Source: Flavobacterium gelatinilyticum
Lineage (GTDB): Bacteria; Bacteroidota; Bacteroidia; Flavobacteriales; Flavobacteriaceae
DNA length: 64,000 nucleotides
NCBI RefSeq assembly: GCF_027111295.1
Contig: NZ_CP114287.1
Location: 930,001-994,000 of the forward strand
Direction: 5' to 3'
A program made the position numbers and the translations under genes. The notes beneath the pieces are model-generated. The model ran no database searches, was not told the DNA's origin, and worked only from the letters and a program-made list of their open reading frames with translations. This document shows positions 1 to 7,757 of this stretch, piece after piece; the first letter of the stretch is position 1; every line of letters begins with the position of its first letter.

Positions 1-414
1 AATAATGATACCGCTTTTATTTGCAATCATTTTTGGCAGAAAAACTTTGTCTAAGCGTACAGGTGCGAGTAAATTCGTTTGTATGGTTTCTTCCCAGTGA
101 GCATCTGTTAAAACACTAAAACCACCCGCAGGTGTTTCTGATCCTCCCATATTATTGATGAGAATATCAAGTTTTCCGTATTTTTCAAATACAATTGAAG
201 CAATTTTCTCAGAACTGTCCTGTCTGCTTAAATCGGCCGGAATAAAATGCAAATCCGGATTGGGATTTTCCAGTTCTGTTCTTGCCGTAATAATCACTTT
301 AGCTCCGGCATTTTGTAAACGCTCTGCAATTGCTCTTCCGGTTCCTTTTGTTCCTCCTGTTACCAGAGCAACTTTGCCTGATAATTCGTTTTGGTAATCT
401 GTTATCTTTTCCAT
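1..414 (-). CDS. SDR family oxidoreductase, partial (C-terminus beyond the window)
   Basis: N-terminal part of a short-chain dehydrogenase/reductase, read on the minus strand from an ATG at 414. About 20 residues in it has the Rossmann dinucleotide motif TGGTKGTG, and further on ILINNMGG, the NNAG-type motif of classical SDRs. The catalytic YxxxK would lie beyond the left edge, so substrate and activity cannot be judged. It diverges from the HxlR-type regulator at 537. Such regulators often control a neighbouring oxidoreductase gene, so it is a likely target. Confidence 0.85.
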   Translation of the reverse strand, partial: MEKITDYQNELSGKVALVTGGTKGTGRAIAERLQNAGAKVIITARTELENPNPDLHFIPADLSRQDSSEKIASIVFEKYGKLDILINNMGGSETPAGGFSVLTDAHWEETIQTNLLAPVRLDKVFLPKMIANKSGIII

Positions 415-480
415 CTTAATTTGTTTTGTACAAATTTGGGAAGTATAGCATTTTCTTACAAGTACGGAAATACGATTCGC

Positions 481-509
481 ATAGGGATAAATTATTCCCT
501 ATTGTACAA
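481..509. promoter_or_regulatory. candidate HxlR operator in the divergent promoter region
   Basis: An inverted repeat with arms ATAGGGA (481-487) and TCCCTAT (496-502) and an 8-nt spacer is followed directly by the palindrome TTGTACAA (502-509). A second TTGTACAA lies at 426-433, just before the SDR start. Dyad sites between a winged-helix regulator and its divergent oxidoreductase suggest an operator. The symmetry is visible in the sequence; the binding is inferred. Confidence 0.5.
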
Positions 510-536
510 ATCAGAATATAGATTTATTTTTACAAT

Positions 537-905
537 ATGTATGAAAGAAAAATAATACCAAACTTAAACTGCGGACTTGACCTGATAGGTGAAGTATTGT
601 ATGGAAAATGGAAAATACGCCTGCTTTGGTTTATCAATGAAGGCCATAAAAGACCAAGCGAATTGCAGCGTAAAATACCCGATGCTTCCAGAAGAGTTTT
701 AAACATGCAATTAAACGAACTTGAAGAGCATGAACTTATTGTCAAGAAAATATATCCTGTTGTTCCTCCCAAGGTTGAGTACAGCCTGACCGAATTTGGC
801 GAAAGTTTAATTCCCGTAATAGGACATTTAGGACGCTGGGGAGATGAAAATCAGGAACGGCTGAGAACTCTGATTGCCAAAAAATTTGTTCAGTTAAACA
901 ATTAA
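537..905 (+). CDS. HxlR family transcriptional regulator
   Basis: A 122-residue protein made of a single HxlR-type winged helix-turn-helix. It shows the usual opening with conserved Cys and GKWK (CGLDLIGEVLYGKWK), the recognition region ELQRKIPDASRRVLNMQL, the wing segment VVPPKVEYSLTEFGESL, and the HLGRWGDE tail. These DNA-binding proteins often respond to electrophiles or oxidants through the conserved N-terminal Cys, which is present here at about residue 12. It is transcribed away from the SDR gene, with dyad sequences between them, which fits local autoregulation and control of the SDR. Confidence 0.93.
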   Translation: MYERKIIPNLNCGLDLIGEVLYGKWKIRLLWFINEGHKRPSELQRKIPDASRRVLNMQLNELEEHELIVKKIYPVVPPKVEYSLTEFGESLIPVIGHLGRWGDENQERLRTLIAKKFVQLNN

Positions 906-990
906 TCCTTTCTAATACCATGTAAGCCTCTTTTTGTGTTCTAGTTTCTTTTCTTAATCTAGATTAATCGAAGTTCCTTTTTAGCCGTAA

Positions 991-998
991 TATATTTG
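991..998 (+). promoter_or_regulatory. putative Bacteroidota -7 promoter element of the hydrolase gene
   Basis: TATATTTG matches the TAnnTTTG -7 consensus of Flavobacterium promoters and lies 115 bp before the hydrolase start. No clean TTG -33 element is seen upstream (TTC at 974-976), so the call is moderate. Confidence 0.5.
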
Positions 999-1112
999 CA
1001 CTGTAAACATAAACAAACAGCATATTATTTATCTAATATGTTAAAAAGTAAAAAATAATTATCAAAAATTAAAGTTACTAATACAATACATTAATCTTAA
1101 AAATTAAAAGTT

Positions 1113-1928
1113 ATGAGCACATTTACAGTAAAAGACGGAACACAAATTTATTACAAAGACTGGGGAAAAGGACAACCTGTAGTATTTCACCACGGATGGC
1201 CTTTATCCAGCGATGACTGGGATGCACAAATGATGTTTTTCCTGCAGCAAGGCTACCGCGTAATTGCTCACGACAGAAGAGGACACGGACGTTCAGGTCA
1301 GAGTTCTGAAGGAAATAACATGGAAACCTACGCTTCTGACATTGCTGAATTAACTGAATTTCTGGATTTGAAAGATGCAATTCACGTAGGGCATTCAACA
1401 GGAGGCGGCGAAGTAATACGTTACGCGGCAAAATACGGAAAAGGACGTATTGCAAAAGCAGTAATCATTAGCGCCGTAACCCCAATAATGATTCAAAGCG
1501 AATCGAATCCGGAAGGAGTTCCATTGTCAGTTTTTGACGAAATCAGAAAAGGAACCGGATTTAACCGAGCACAATATTTTCATGATTTTCCTATTGCTTT
1601 TTACGGCTGGAACCGTGAAGGACAAACGGTTCAGGAAGGTATAAAACAAAACTGGTGGCGTCAGGGAATGATGGGTTCTGTACTGGCTCATTATGAAGGT
1701 ATCAAAGCGTTCTCTGAATCTGACTTTACAGAAGATCTTAAAAGTTTAGATATTCCGGTTCTGGTATTGCACGGAGAAGACGACCAGATTGTACCTTACG
1801 ATCAGGCGCCGAGGGCTGCTAAACTTCTTAAAAACGGAAAATTAATCTCATACCCTGGATTTTCTCATGGTATGCCTACCACAGAAGCAGAAACTATCAA
1901 CAATGATATTTTGGCTTTTATAAAGTAA
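1113..1928 (+). CDS. alpha/beta hydrolase, non-heme haloperoxidase type
   Basis: A 271-residue alpha/beta-hydrolase of the cofactor-free chloroperoxidase/arylesterase group, which is nearly all catalytic domain. Seen motifs: the oxyanion strand FHHGWPLSSDDW near residue 25, HDRRGHGRS near 53, the nucleophile elbow GHSTGGGE with Ser near 95, the acid segment LVLHGEDDQIVP near 220, and the catalytic His in GFSHGMP near 250. There is no signal peptide, so it is probably cytoplasmic. The family hydrolyses esters and perhydrolyses acids; the natural substrate is unknown. It appears monocistronic, between its own promoter and a strong terminator. The A-rich leader ATTAAAAGTTATG is typical of flavobacterial starts. 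Confidence 0.92.
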   Translation: MSTFTVKDGTQIYYKDWGKGQPVVFHHGWPLSSDDWDAQMMFFLQQGYRVIAHDRRGHGRSGQSSEGNNMETYASDIAELTEFLDLKDAIHVGHSTGGGEVIRYAAKYGKGRIAKAVIISAVTPIMIQSESNPEGVPLSVFDEIRKGTGFNRAQYFHDFPIAFYGWNREGQTVQEGIKQNWWRQGMMGSVLAHYEGIKAFSESDFTEDLKSLDIPVLVLHGEDDQIVPYDQAPRAAKLLKNGKLISYPGFSHGMPTTEAETINNDILAFIK

Positions 1929-1942
1929 ATTTTAAGTAATTT

Positions 1943-1978
1943 AAAACTGCCTGTAAAACAAAATTTACAGGCAGTTTT
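1943..1978 (+). terminator. rho-independent terminator after the hydrolase gene
   Basis: A perfect 15-bp stem (AAAACTGCCTGTAAA and its complement) with a 6-nt loop, followed by TTTTTCTTTTT. It starts 14 bp after the stop codon. Confidence 0.9.
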
Positions 1979-2051
1979 TCTTTTTAATAACTTTAATAGA
2001 CAATTTTGGGTTTGTTGAAACTGATGAAATTTCTTTTTATCTAATCAATAA

Positions 2052-2714
2052 TTATCTAAGTTCTTCTTCGGTGTATTTCACATCCTTACCTGGTGCCAAA
2101 GGCAGTGGAAGCGGACTTTTAACGGTTTTGATTTTAAGTTCAAATTCATTTGAAATATAATCGTTAAAATCATAAGCAGATAATATGCTTTTAAGTCTGC
2201 TGTCTGAAAGAGCGGACTTTTTTAATCCTTCTTCAACCCTTTGACCATAGATTTTTAAACAAACTTTATAAGTTTTGGCGGGTAAAATGGTGTAAGTATT
2301 AAGATAAGTAGACTCTTTTTGTCTATATAAATTTATAATTACTGTTTTTTCTTCATGAGGCAGAAATGAAATAGTATTATTTTTTATTTCAGAAGCAAAA
2401 TCTTCTTCCTTCATTTTACCTGAACTATAATTGTTTAAATTAGAAACTGGTACAATGGCTTCATCTTCATTTAAATCTAAAAAATCCACATAGATCTTAG
2501 AAGAATTACTATTTACAAAGGAAGTCTTATTGTTATATTCCACTCCAAGATTTTTTGAATCAAGGAAAAGTAATTTTTTCTCGGAGGTATTGTTGATAAT
2601 TTTAACTGTCACTTCGGCTTCTGATAAAGAGGATGCAACAATTGATATGTCTCTCTTTTGAGAAAAACAATTGAAAAAAGAAATTATTAATATAAATGAA
2701 ACTATTCTTTTCAT
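2052..2714 (-). CDS. hypothetical secreted protein
   Basis: 220 residues, no recognised family. The first 20 residues (MKRIVSFILIISFFNCFSQ) form a signal peptide. The Cys at about 16 sits in FFNC, a poor lipobox, so cleavage by signal peptidase I after FSQ is more likely. The mature part is beta-rich and hydrophilic, with segments such as VTVKIINNTSEKKLLF and HEEKTVIINLY that resemble immunoglobulin-like folds used to bind or decorate surface proteins. Its neighbours give no functional hint. Confidence 0.75.
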   Translation of the reverse strand: MKRIVSFILIISFFNCFSQKRDISIVASSLSEAEVTVKIINNTSEKKLLFLDSKNLGVEYNNKTSFVNSNSSKIYVDFLDLNEDEAIVPVSNLNNYSSGKMKEEDFASEIKNNTISFLPHEEKTVIINLYRQKESTYLNTYTILPAKTYKVCLKIYGQRVEEGLKKSALSDSRLKSILSAYDFNDYISNEFELKIKTVKSPLPLPLAPGKDVKYTEEELR

Positions 2715-2821
2715 CAGTTATAGGATTTTTAAAATCATAATTATACATCACCATCATAATAAAGATAAGGCTCAAACCATATTTGTTTCTTTACAACTTC
2801 TGTTAAATGTTTTAATGTACA

Positions 2822-2856
2822 AAAACAAAAAGCCTGAGATTTATTTCTCAGACTCT
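2822..2856 (-). terminator. terminator of the delta-60-repeat gene
   Basis: On the minus strand AGTCTGAGA pairs with TCTCAGGCT (one G-U wobble) and is followed by a T-rich run. It lies about 30 bp after the stop of the gene that ends at 2888. Confidence 0.75.
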
Positions 2857-2887
2857 TTTTGTTACGTTAATATTGAACAAATTATAT

Positions 2888-5800
2888 TTAGTTCTTAATC
2901 ACTTTTCTAACTGAATTTCCTGTTTCATTTGAAAACTGGAACATATAAACTCCCTTAGGCAAATGTGAAATATTTAATTTGGCAGATGTTGTTTTTATTT
3001 CTTTTGAAAGTACATTGTGACTTGTTACATCATAAATATTCAGATTGATGCCGGCTGATGCATTCGTTTCGATTGTAATAAAATCATTAACCGGATTTGG
3101 GTATACTTTTAATGCATTCTGAAGATCAAAGTCTTTTGTTCCAAGCGTTGTAACTTCAAAACAAGTACTTGTTACCGTGCATCCGTTTTTGGTAACTTCA
3201 ACAGCATAACTTCCCGATGTTTTTGGTGTAAAAACAGCATTAGTTTCGTTTGGAATAACGGTTGATTCTCCGTCCTTGCAGGTCAGCCATTTGTAGGTTC
3301 CTCCTGTTTCGGCAGCAGACAGTTTTCCTGCGGTGTAGGTAATTCCTGCATTCAGACCATTTACGGTTACAATCTGAGTCGCTATGGCTGTGTTATTGCT
3401 TCCGTCTTTTACTGTCCAGGTTACGGTTGTTTTTCCTATTGGAAAACTTGCCGGAGCGTCATTGGTTACTGAGGCTACTGAACAATTATCTGATGTTACA
3501 GGAATTCCCAGATCGACATTTACTGCTGTACAATCTGTATCTGTATTTACTGTAAGGGCTGTTGGAGCGGTTATTCTTGGTTTTTCAAAATCAGTATCGG
3601 CGATTATAATAAAATTCTTTGTTACGCTCGCTGCTGCAGCATCTGTAATAGTGCATGAATAATTTCCTTCGGCTAATCCTGTAATTGATGCCGTTTTTTC
3701 TCCATTTGACCAAAGATACGTATAAGGCTCCTGCCCGTTAAATACTGATACAATCGAAGCAGAACCGGATGAACTGCCTGGACAAGTTAAGTTGGTCTGG
3801 ATTGTAACTGCATCTACAGAAGGTGTTACAGCAGTACCATTTAAACGAATTAAATACGATGAAGAAGCAACACCGCGATAACCCGAAAATGTTCCTCCTG
3901 CCAGTATTTTTCCATCAGGATATACAGATAGAGTCTGTACTGGCGCTCCAAATCCTGTTCCGGCATCAAAAGTACTGTCTACAGTTCCGTCAGGGTTTAA
4001 ACGTGCTAAACGGTTTAATGCCGTTTCATTGAAAGTATCAAATTCACCTCCAACTATTATTTTCCCGTCTTTTTGCAGCTGAACGGCGTTAATGCTGATT
4101 CCATATCCGGTTCGGTTTTTGTCGTACCAGTTTCCGTCAGTAAAAGAAGCATCTTTAGTTCCGTCAGCATTTAATCGCATTAAGAAGCTTTCGTAATTTC
4201 CTGCTGCAGGAGAAAAAACACCTCCGACTATTATTTTTCCGTCCGGCTGTACTACAATATTCCCAACAACGATTGCCAATTCAGGTAAAGCTTCGGTACT
4301 AAACGAAGTATCTTTGCTTCCGTCTGCATTTAAACGAAGTAAATATTTTTGTGAAGCGCTGTTAAAAATCGTAAAATTACCGCCTACGAGTATTTTTCCG
4401 TCTGGCTGTACTGCTATATCTGTAACAACACCATTAAAATTCTCGTAATCTCCGGGTTTAAAAGAAGAATCCGCAAAACCATCAGAATCGAAACGCATAA
4501 TTTTTCGTACATCTGCATTTGGAAAGCTTGAAAAAAAGCCTTCAACGATAATTTTGCCATCCGGCTGTATGGCTATTGCTTCTAAAGGAGATCCAAACCG
4601 TTTGCTAAAACCAGTATCAAGACTTCCGTCAGGATTCAAACGAACTAAATAACTCCTTCCCTGAGCTTCATAATCGGTAAATTTTCCTTTTACCAAAATT
4701 TTACCGTCGGGCTGAATAAGTATCGATTGCACCTCATCATTAAATTCTATATTCAGTTTAAATGAAGTGTCTCTTGTTCCATCAGCATTTAAACGAATCA
4801 ATTTCTTTTGTATAACGCCCTGAAAGTTGTCAAAATAACCTCCTACAATCACTTTTCCATCCGGCTGCAAGGCCGAACAATACACCGCGGCATCAAAACC
4901 GGTGTCTTTGCTGAAAGCAGCATTTTTAGTTCCGTCTGGATTAAGACATATAATTCCCTTTTCAATTGTTCTTCGGCAGTAATTAAATGTACCTCCAATG
5001 AGCATTCTTCCGTCCTTTAATTCTACAATAGATAAAACATCTGCATTCATCTTTCCGGTAAGGAGATTGGCTCCGTCGTTAAAAAAAGTGCTTGGAAATG
5101 CAGTATCAAAACTTCCGTCAGGATTAAAACATCTTACTGAATCATCCCCGTACGAATCGCCGTTACTAATGTAGAAGCTTGCCAATAATCTCCCATCTGC
5201 AAGCAGACACATATTAGTGACTGTCTGATAAGTAAAATACTTAAAACCATCAGGAGTAATAAATGAAGTATCTTTACTTCCATCCGGATTTAAACGAATC
5301 AAATATCTCTGATCAGCATCCTGAAACTTTTTGAAGGCACCTCCTAATAGTATTTTGCCGTCATTTTGTATGACAATCGCGTCGACATCATTATTAAATC
5401 CGGTCCCGATATCAAATGAAGAATCTTTACTTCCGTCTGTATTTAAACGTACTACGTGATTTTGTTTGACACCATTAAAAGTAGTAAAATCACCTGTTAC
5501 AATAATTTTCCCGTCAGCCTGTACTGCCACTTTTGTAACACCATAATCAAACCCGGTTCCTATATTAAAAGAACCATCAGAACTACCGTCAGCATTAAGA
5601 CGATAGACGCTTTTATAAGGACCAAAAGATCGGAATCCTCCGTAGGAAATCATGATTTTCCCGTCAGACTGAACAGCCAGAGAATTTACAAAAATATTTG
5701 ACAATCGCGAATTTCCCGAATCAAAAGCGGTGTCCCTGCTTCCGTCTTCGTTTAAACGAATTATTCGAATGGTCTCAGCAAGATTACTTCCGCCTATAAG

Positions 5801-6097
5801 CAGCTTTCCGTCCGGCTGTACAGCTAAACATTTTATATTGAAATCAGTTCCCGGATTGTAATTAAAAGAAGTATCTACACTGCCGTCAGGATTCAACCTG
5901 ATTACCTCTTTAGTCACTGCGTTTTTATAAATTCTGGATCCCTGAACAATTATTTTGCCATCTGGCTGGACAACCATATTATAAACTTTGCCGCCAAATC
6001 CGGGTCCGGGACCAAAATTATGATCGACATCTGCTGCATTCTGAGAAAATATGAGCAAAGAGTGTAATAAACAAAAGAAGAGTAAAGTTTTTTTCAT
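2888..6097 (-). CDS. delta-60 repeat secreted protein with SprB-like and HYR modules and a T9SS type A tail
   Basis: About 1069 residues from the internal ATG at 6097, chosen because MKKTLLFFCLL then begins a normal signal peptide; a start at 6127 would add 10 hydrophilic residues. Residues from about 35 to 770 consist of around 16 delta-60 repeats of about 45 residues, each with a core like LQPDGKIIVGG and RLNPDGSKDTSF, predicted to form a beta-propeller-like fold. These are followed by a SprB-type repeat (about 780-845, LWSNGEKTASITGL), a HYR domain (about 850-925, FPIGKTTVTWTVKDGSN) and a C-terminal Por-type sorting domain (about 990-1069, VYPNPVNDFITIET, LPKGVYMFQF). The protein is therefore exported by the type IX system and probably anchored or released at the cell surface. 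Its partner is unknown. Confidence 0.9.
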   Translation of the reverse strand: MKKTLLFFCLLHSLLIFSQNAADVDHNFGPGPGFGGKVYNMVVQPDGKIIVQGSRIYKNAVTKEVIRLNPDGSVDTSFNYNPGTDFNIKCLAVQPDGKLLIGGSNLAETIRIIRLNEDGSRDTAFDSGNSRLSNIFVNSLAVQSDGKIMISYGGFRSFGPYKSVYRLNADGSSDGSFNIGTGFDYGVTKVAVQADGKIIVTGDFTTFNGVKQNHVVRLNTDGSKDSSFDIGTGFNNDVDAIVIQNDGKILLGGAFKKFQDADQRYLIRLNPDGSKDTSFITPDGFKYFTYQTVTNMCLLADGRLLASFYISNGDSYGDDSVRCFNPDGSFDTAFPSTFFNDGANLLTGKMNADVLSIVELKDGRMLIGGTFNYCRRTIEKGIICLNPDGTKNAAFSKDTGFDAAVYCSALQPDGKVIVGGYFDNFQGVIQKKLIRLNADGTRDTSFKLNIEFNDEVQSILIQPDGKILVKGKFTDYEAQGRSYLVRLNPDGSLDTGFSKRFGSPLEAIAIQPDGKIIVEGFFSSFPNADVRKIMRFDSDGFADSSFKPGDYENFNGVVTDIAVQPDGKILVGGNFTIFNSASQKYLLRLNADGSKDTSFSTEALPELAIVVGNIVVQPDGKIIVGGVFSPAAGNYESFLMRLNADGTKDASFTDGNWYDKNRTGYGISINAVQLQKDGKIIVGGEFDTFNETALNRLARLNPDGTVDSTFDAGTGFGAPVQTLSVYPDGKILAGGTFSGYRGVASSSYLIRLNGTAVTPSVDAVTIQTNLTCPGSSSGSASIVSVFNGQEPYTYLWSNGEKTASITGLAEGNYSCTITDAAAASVTKNFIIIADTDFEKPRITAPTALTVNTDTDCTAVNVDLGIPVTSDNCSVASVTNDAPASFPIGKTTVTWTVKDGSNNTAIATQIVTVNGLNAGITYTAGKLSAAETGGTYKWLTCKDGESTVIPNETNAVFTPKTSGSYAVEVTKNGCTVTSTCFEVTTLGTKDFDLQNALKVYPNPVNDFITIETNASAGINLNIYDVTSHNVLSKEIKTTSAKLNISHLPKGVYMFQFSNETGNSVRKVIKN

Positions 6098-6207
6098 AGA
6101 GTGTTTTTTATATGTCAGCTGTTGCAAACATAGTAAAAAAACTCCTGCATTATCCTGTTATTAAATCGTTTATAAACAAAAAAATACGATCTTAAGAATC
6201 TGAAAAA

Positions 6208-6891
6208 CTACTGCAATTCTTTAATCTTAATATTACGAAACCATACGGCACTGCCATGATCCTGTAAAGCAATTCTTCCTTTTTTAAAGGTACCGAAATC
6301 CGGCCAGGAAGCAAACTTACTTCCGGTTATGAGTTTTTTGAAATTTTCATCCCAAAGTACGGTTTCCACTACTACAACATTATTCATAATCAGCGTTAAT
6401 TTCCCGTCTTTGCTGATAATTTCGGCTGTGTTCCATTCACCCACAGCTTTTACGGGTTCTGATTTACTCTGGATTAAATCGTATAAATCTCCCGCTCTGT
6501 GTTTGGTAATTCTGCCATCGTGATGACCGTCATTATCCAGAATCTGCATTTCTAATCCGGTACTGTACGTGCTTTTGTATTTCTGAGGATTTTCATTAAT
6601 ATAAAAAATAATCCCGCTGTTGGCATTGGGAGACACTTTCCAGTCTAGTTTTAAATGAAAATTTTCAAATTCGGCATTGGTTACCAAATCGCCTCCTTCT
6701 CCGTTTTTAGCGGTTTCCGGATCAAAATATAAGATGCCGTTTTCTGCTTTCCATGCAGTTCCTGCCGAATTTTTTCCATACGAATGCCAGCCTTTTGTTG
6801 TTTTTCCCTCAAAAAGCAGTTTAAAGCCCTTTTGCGCGTGTACCATTTGTGTGAAAGACAAAACCAAAATTGCTGCTATAATTTTTCTCAT
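6208..6891 (-). CDS. DUF1080 (3-keto-disaccharide hydrolase-like) secreted protein
   Basis: 227 residues: a signal peptide (about 1-19, ending VHAQ) and one DUF1080 domain, a concanavalin-like beta-sandwich. Typical family segments: FKLLFEGKTTKGWHSYG at the start, NSGIIFYINE in the middle, VGEWNTAEI and GRIALQDHGSAVWFRNIKI at the end. Members act in the periplasm or at the surface on sugar derivatives, including 3-keto-glycosides, but this protein's substrate is not shown by the sequence. It follows the aegerolysin gene on the same strand, with a terminator between them, so it is probably a separate transcript. Confidence 0.9.
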   Translation of the reverse strand: MRKIIAAILVLSFTQMVHAQKGFKLLFEGKTTKGWHSYGKNSAGTAWKAENGILYFDPETAKNGEGGDLVTNAEFENFHLKLDWKVSPNANSGIIFYINENPQKYKSTYSTGLEMQILDNDGHHDGRITKHRAGDLYDLIQSKSEPVKAVGEWNTAEIISKDGKLTLIMNNVVVVETVLWDENFKKLITGSKFASWPDFGTFKKGRIALQDHGSAVWFRNIKIKELQ

Positions 6892-6914
6892 GTGTTTCTT
6901 TTAATTATGATAAA

Positions 6915-6960
6915 AACCAGTCTGATTCTTTGGCGTAAAGCTAAAAAAATCAGACTGGTT
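6915..6960 (-). terminator. terminator of the aegerolysin gene
   Basis: A perfect 13-bp stem AACCAGTCTGATT / AATCAGACTGGTT with a 20-nt loop that contains a smaller hairpin. On the minus strand it is followed by TTTTTATC, 60 bp after the aegerolysin stop. Confidence 0.85.
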
Positions 6961-7019
6961 CTGGTAAATTTACATAAAAAAGAATCTAAATTCTAAATCT
7001 CGAATTCTAAAATCAAAAA

Positions 7020-7424
7020 TTACAATTTAATACAGGTGATGGTAACATTTCCTATTGCACCGGAACTTTTGTTACCGCCTTCTTTGTCTGTTTTATAAGA
7101 AGTCTCAGAGGCGCTTTGTGTCCAGCTGATTTCATTTGAACTTTTCCAAAATGGACAGTCCCAATAAAACTTGCCTATTTTGGTATCGCCGTCATACAAT
7201 TCAAAACTGCCTTCGGTACCGGTTGCTGCGCCGGATCTTCCGCAGGCACAAATTCTTTTGCTTGTACCCGACTCTATTTTTATACTATTGATAGCAGCAA
7301 TACTTAATTCTTTATTTTTGTCTCCGTATTCATAAAACTTACCATAGTCACGTTTCGTATTTTTAACCTGTACAGTCATGTTTTCTGATACAATTTTAAT
7401 TTCAATCCATTGTGCGTACCCCAT
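7020..7424 (-). CDS. aegerolysin family protein
   Basis: 134 residues, a full-length match in pattern to fungal and bacterial aegerolysins such as ostreolysin and Asp-hemolysin. It has the N-terminal GYAQWIEIKI, then KDYGKFYEYGDK-type strands, ICACGRSGAATGTEGSF, LYDGDTKIGKFYWDCPF and a C-terminal GAIGNVTITCIKL, all in family order. Aegerolysins are small acidic beta-sandwich proteins that bind specific membrane lipids (ceramide phosphoethanolamine, or sphingomyelin with sterol) and often need a MACPF partner to form pores. No MACPF gene is visible here. There is no signal peptide, as is common in the family. The gene is isolated, with a 331-bp upstream gap and its own terminator, which suggests horizontal acquisition or a specialised function. 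Confidence 0.92.
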   Translation of the reverse strand: MGYAQWIEIKIVSENMTVQVKNTKRDYGKFYEYGDKNKELSIAAINSIKIESGTSKRICACGRSGAATGTEGSFELYDGDTKIGKFYWDCPFWKSSNEISWTQSASETSYKTDKEGGNKSSGAIGNVTITCIKL

Positions 7425-7755
7425 GATTTCTAATATTTAGCTGCTGTTTCCCAGTAGATTTCGGACCGTTTTTTTTAGTGGGTTCTGCTCCACTTTATAC
7501 AATTCTTAACCTATTAATTCTTTAACCGCAATAAAAGTAACGGGAATAAAATCTACAGGAAGAAAAATTGTAATGAATGGGATTTTTCAGGGCACGAGTT
7601 ATTGATTTATTGTCATCAATGTTTCTATTTAAATTCTAAAAGAAGAAAATTACAAATTACATACTTAACGTTTAATTTTTCAAACGCAGAACACGTTTGA
7701 CAAAAATCTAAAATCTAAAATCTGAAATCTGAAATCTAAAATCTAAAATCTAAAA
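7425..7755. other. 331-bp gap between the aegerolysin and egtB genes
   Basis: AT-rich, no coding potential seen on either strand. It must hold the aegerolysin promoter, but no exact TAnnTTTG was found. Its right end is the AAAATCT tandem repeat. No terminator was recognised for the egt operon. Confidence 0.6.
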
Positions 7756-7757
7756 TC
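7703..7757. repeat. heptamer tandem repeat (AAAATCT/GAAATCT)n
   Basis: Seven complete 7-bp units, five AAAATCT and two GAAATCT, plus a partial unit that runs into the egtB stop codon at 7756-7758. The array is a plausible length-variable locus. Degenerate copies of the same words occur at about 6980-7015. Confidence 0.85.

Noticed and set aside
2671..2898. Open frame on the plus strand over the start of the minus-strand gene at 2714
   Set aside because: Low-complexity translation with no family match, antisense to a better-supported gene; many such shadows exist.
7703..7757. Short repeats as a possible CRISPR array
   Set aside because: Units are 7 bp with no spacers and no cas genes nearby; it is a simple tandem repeat.
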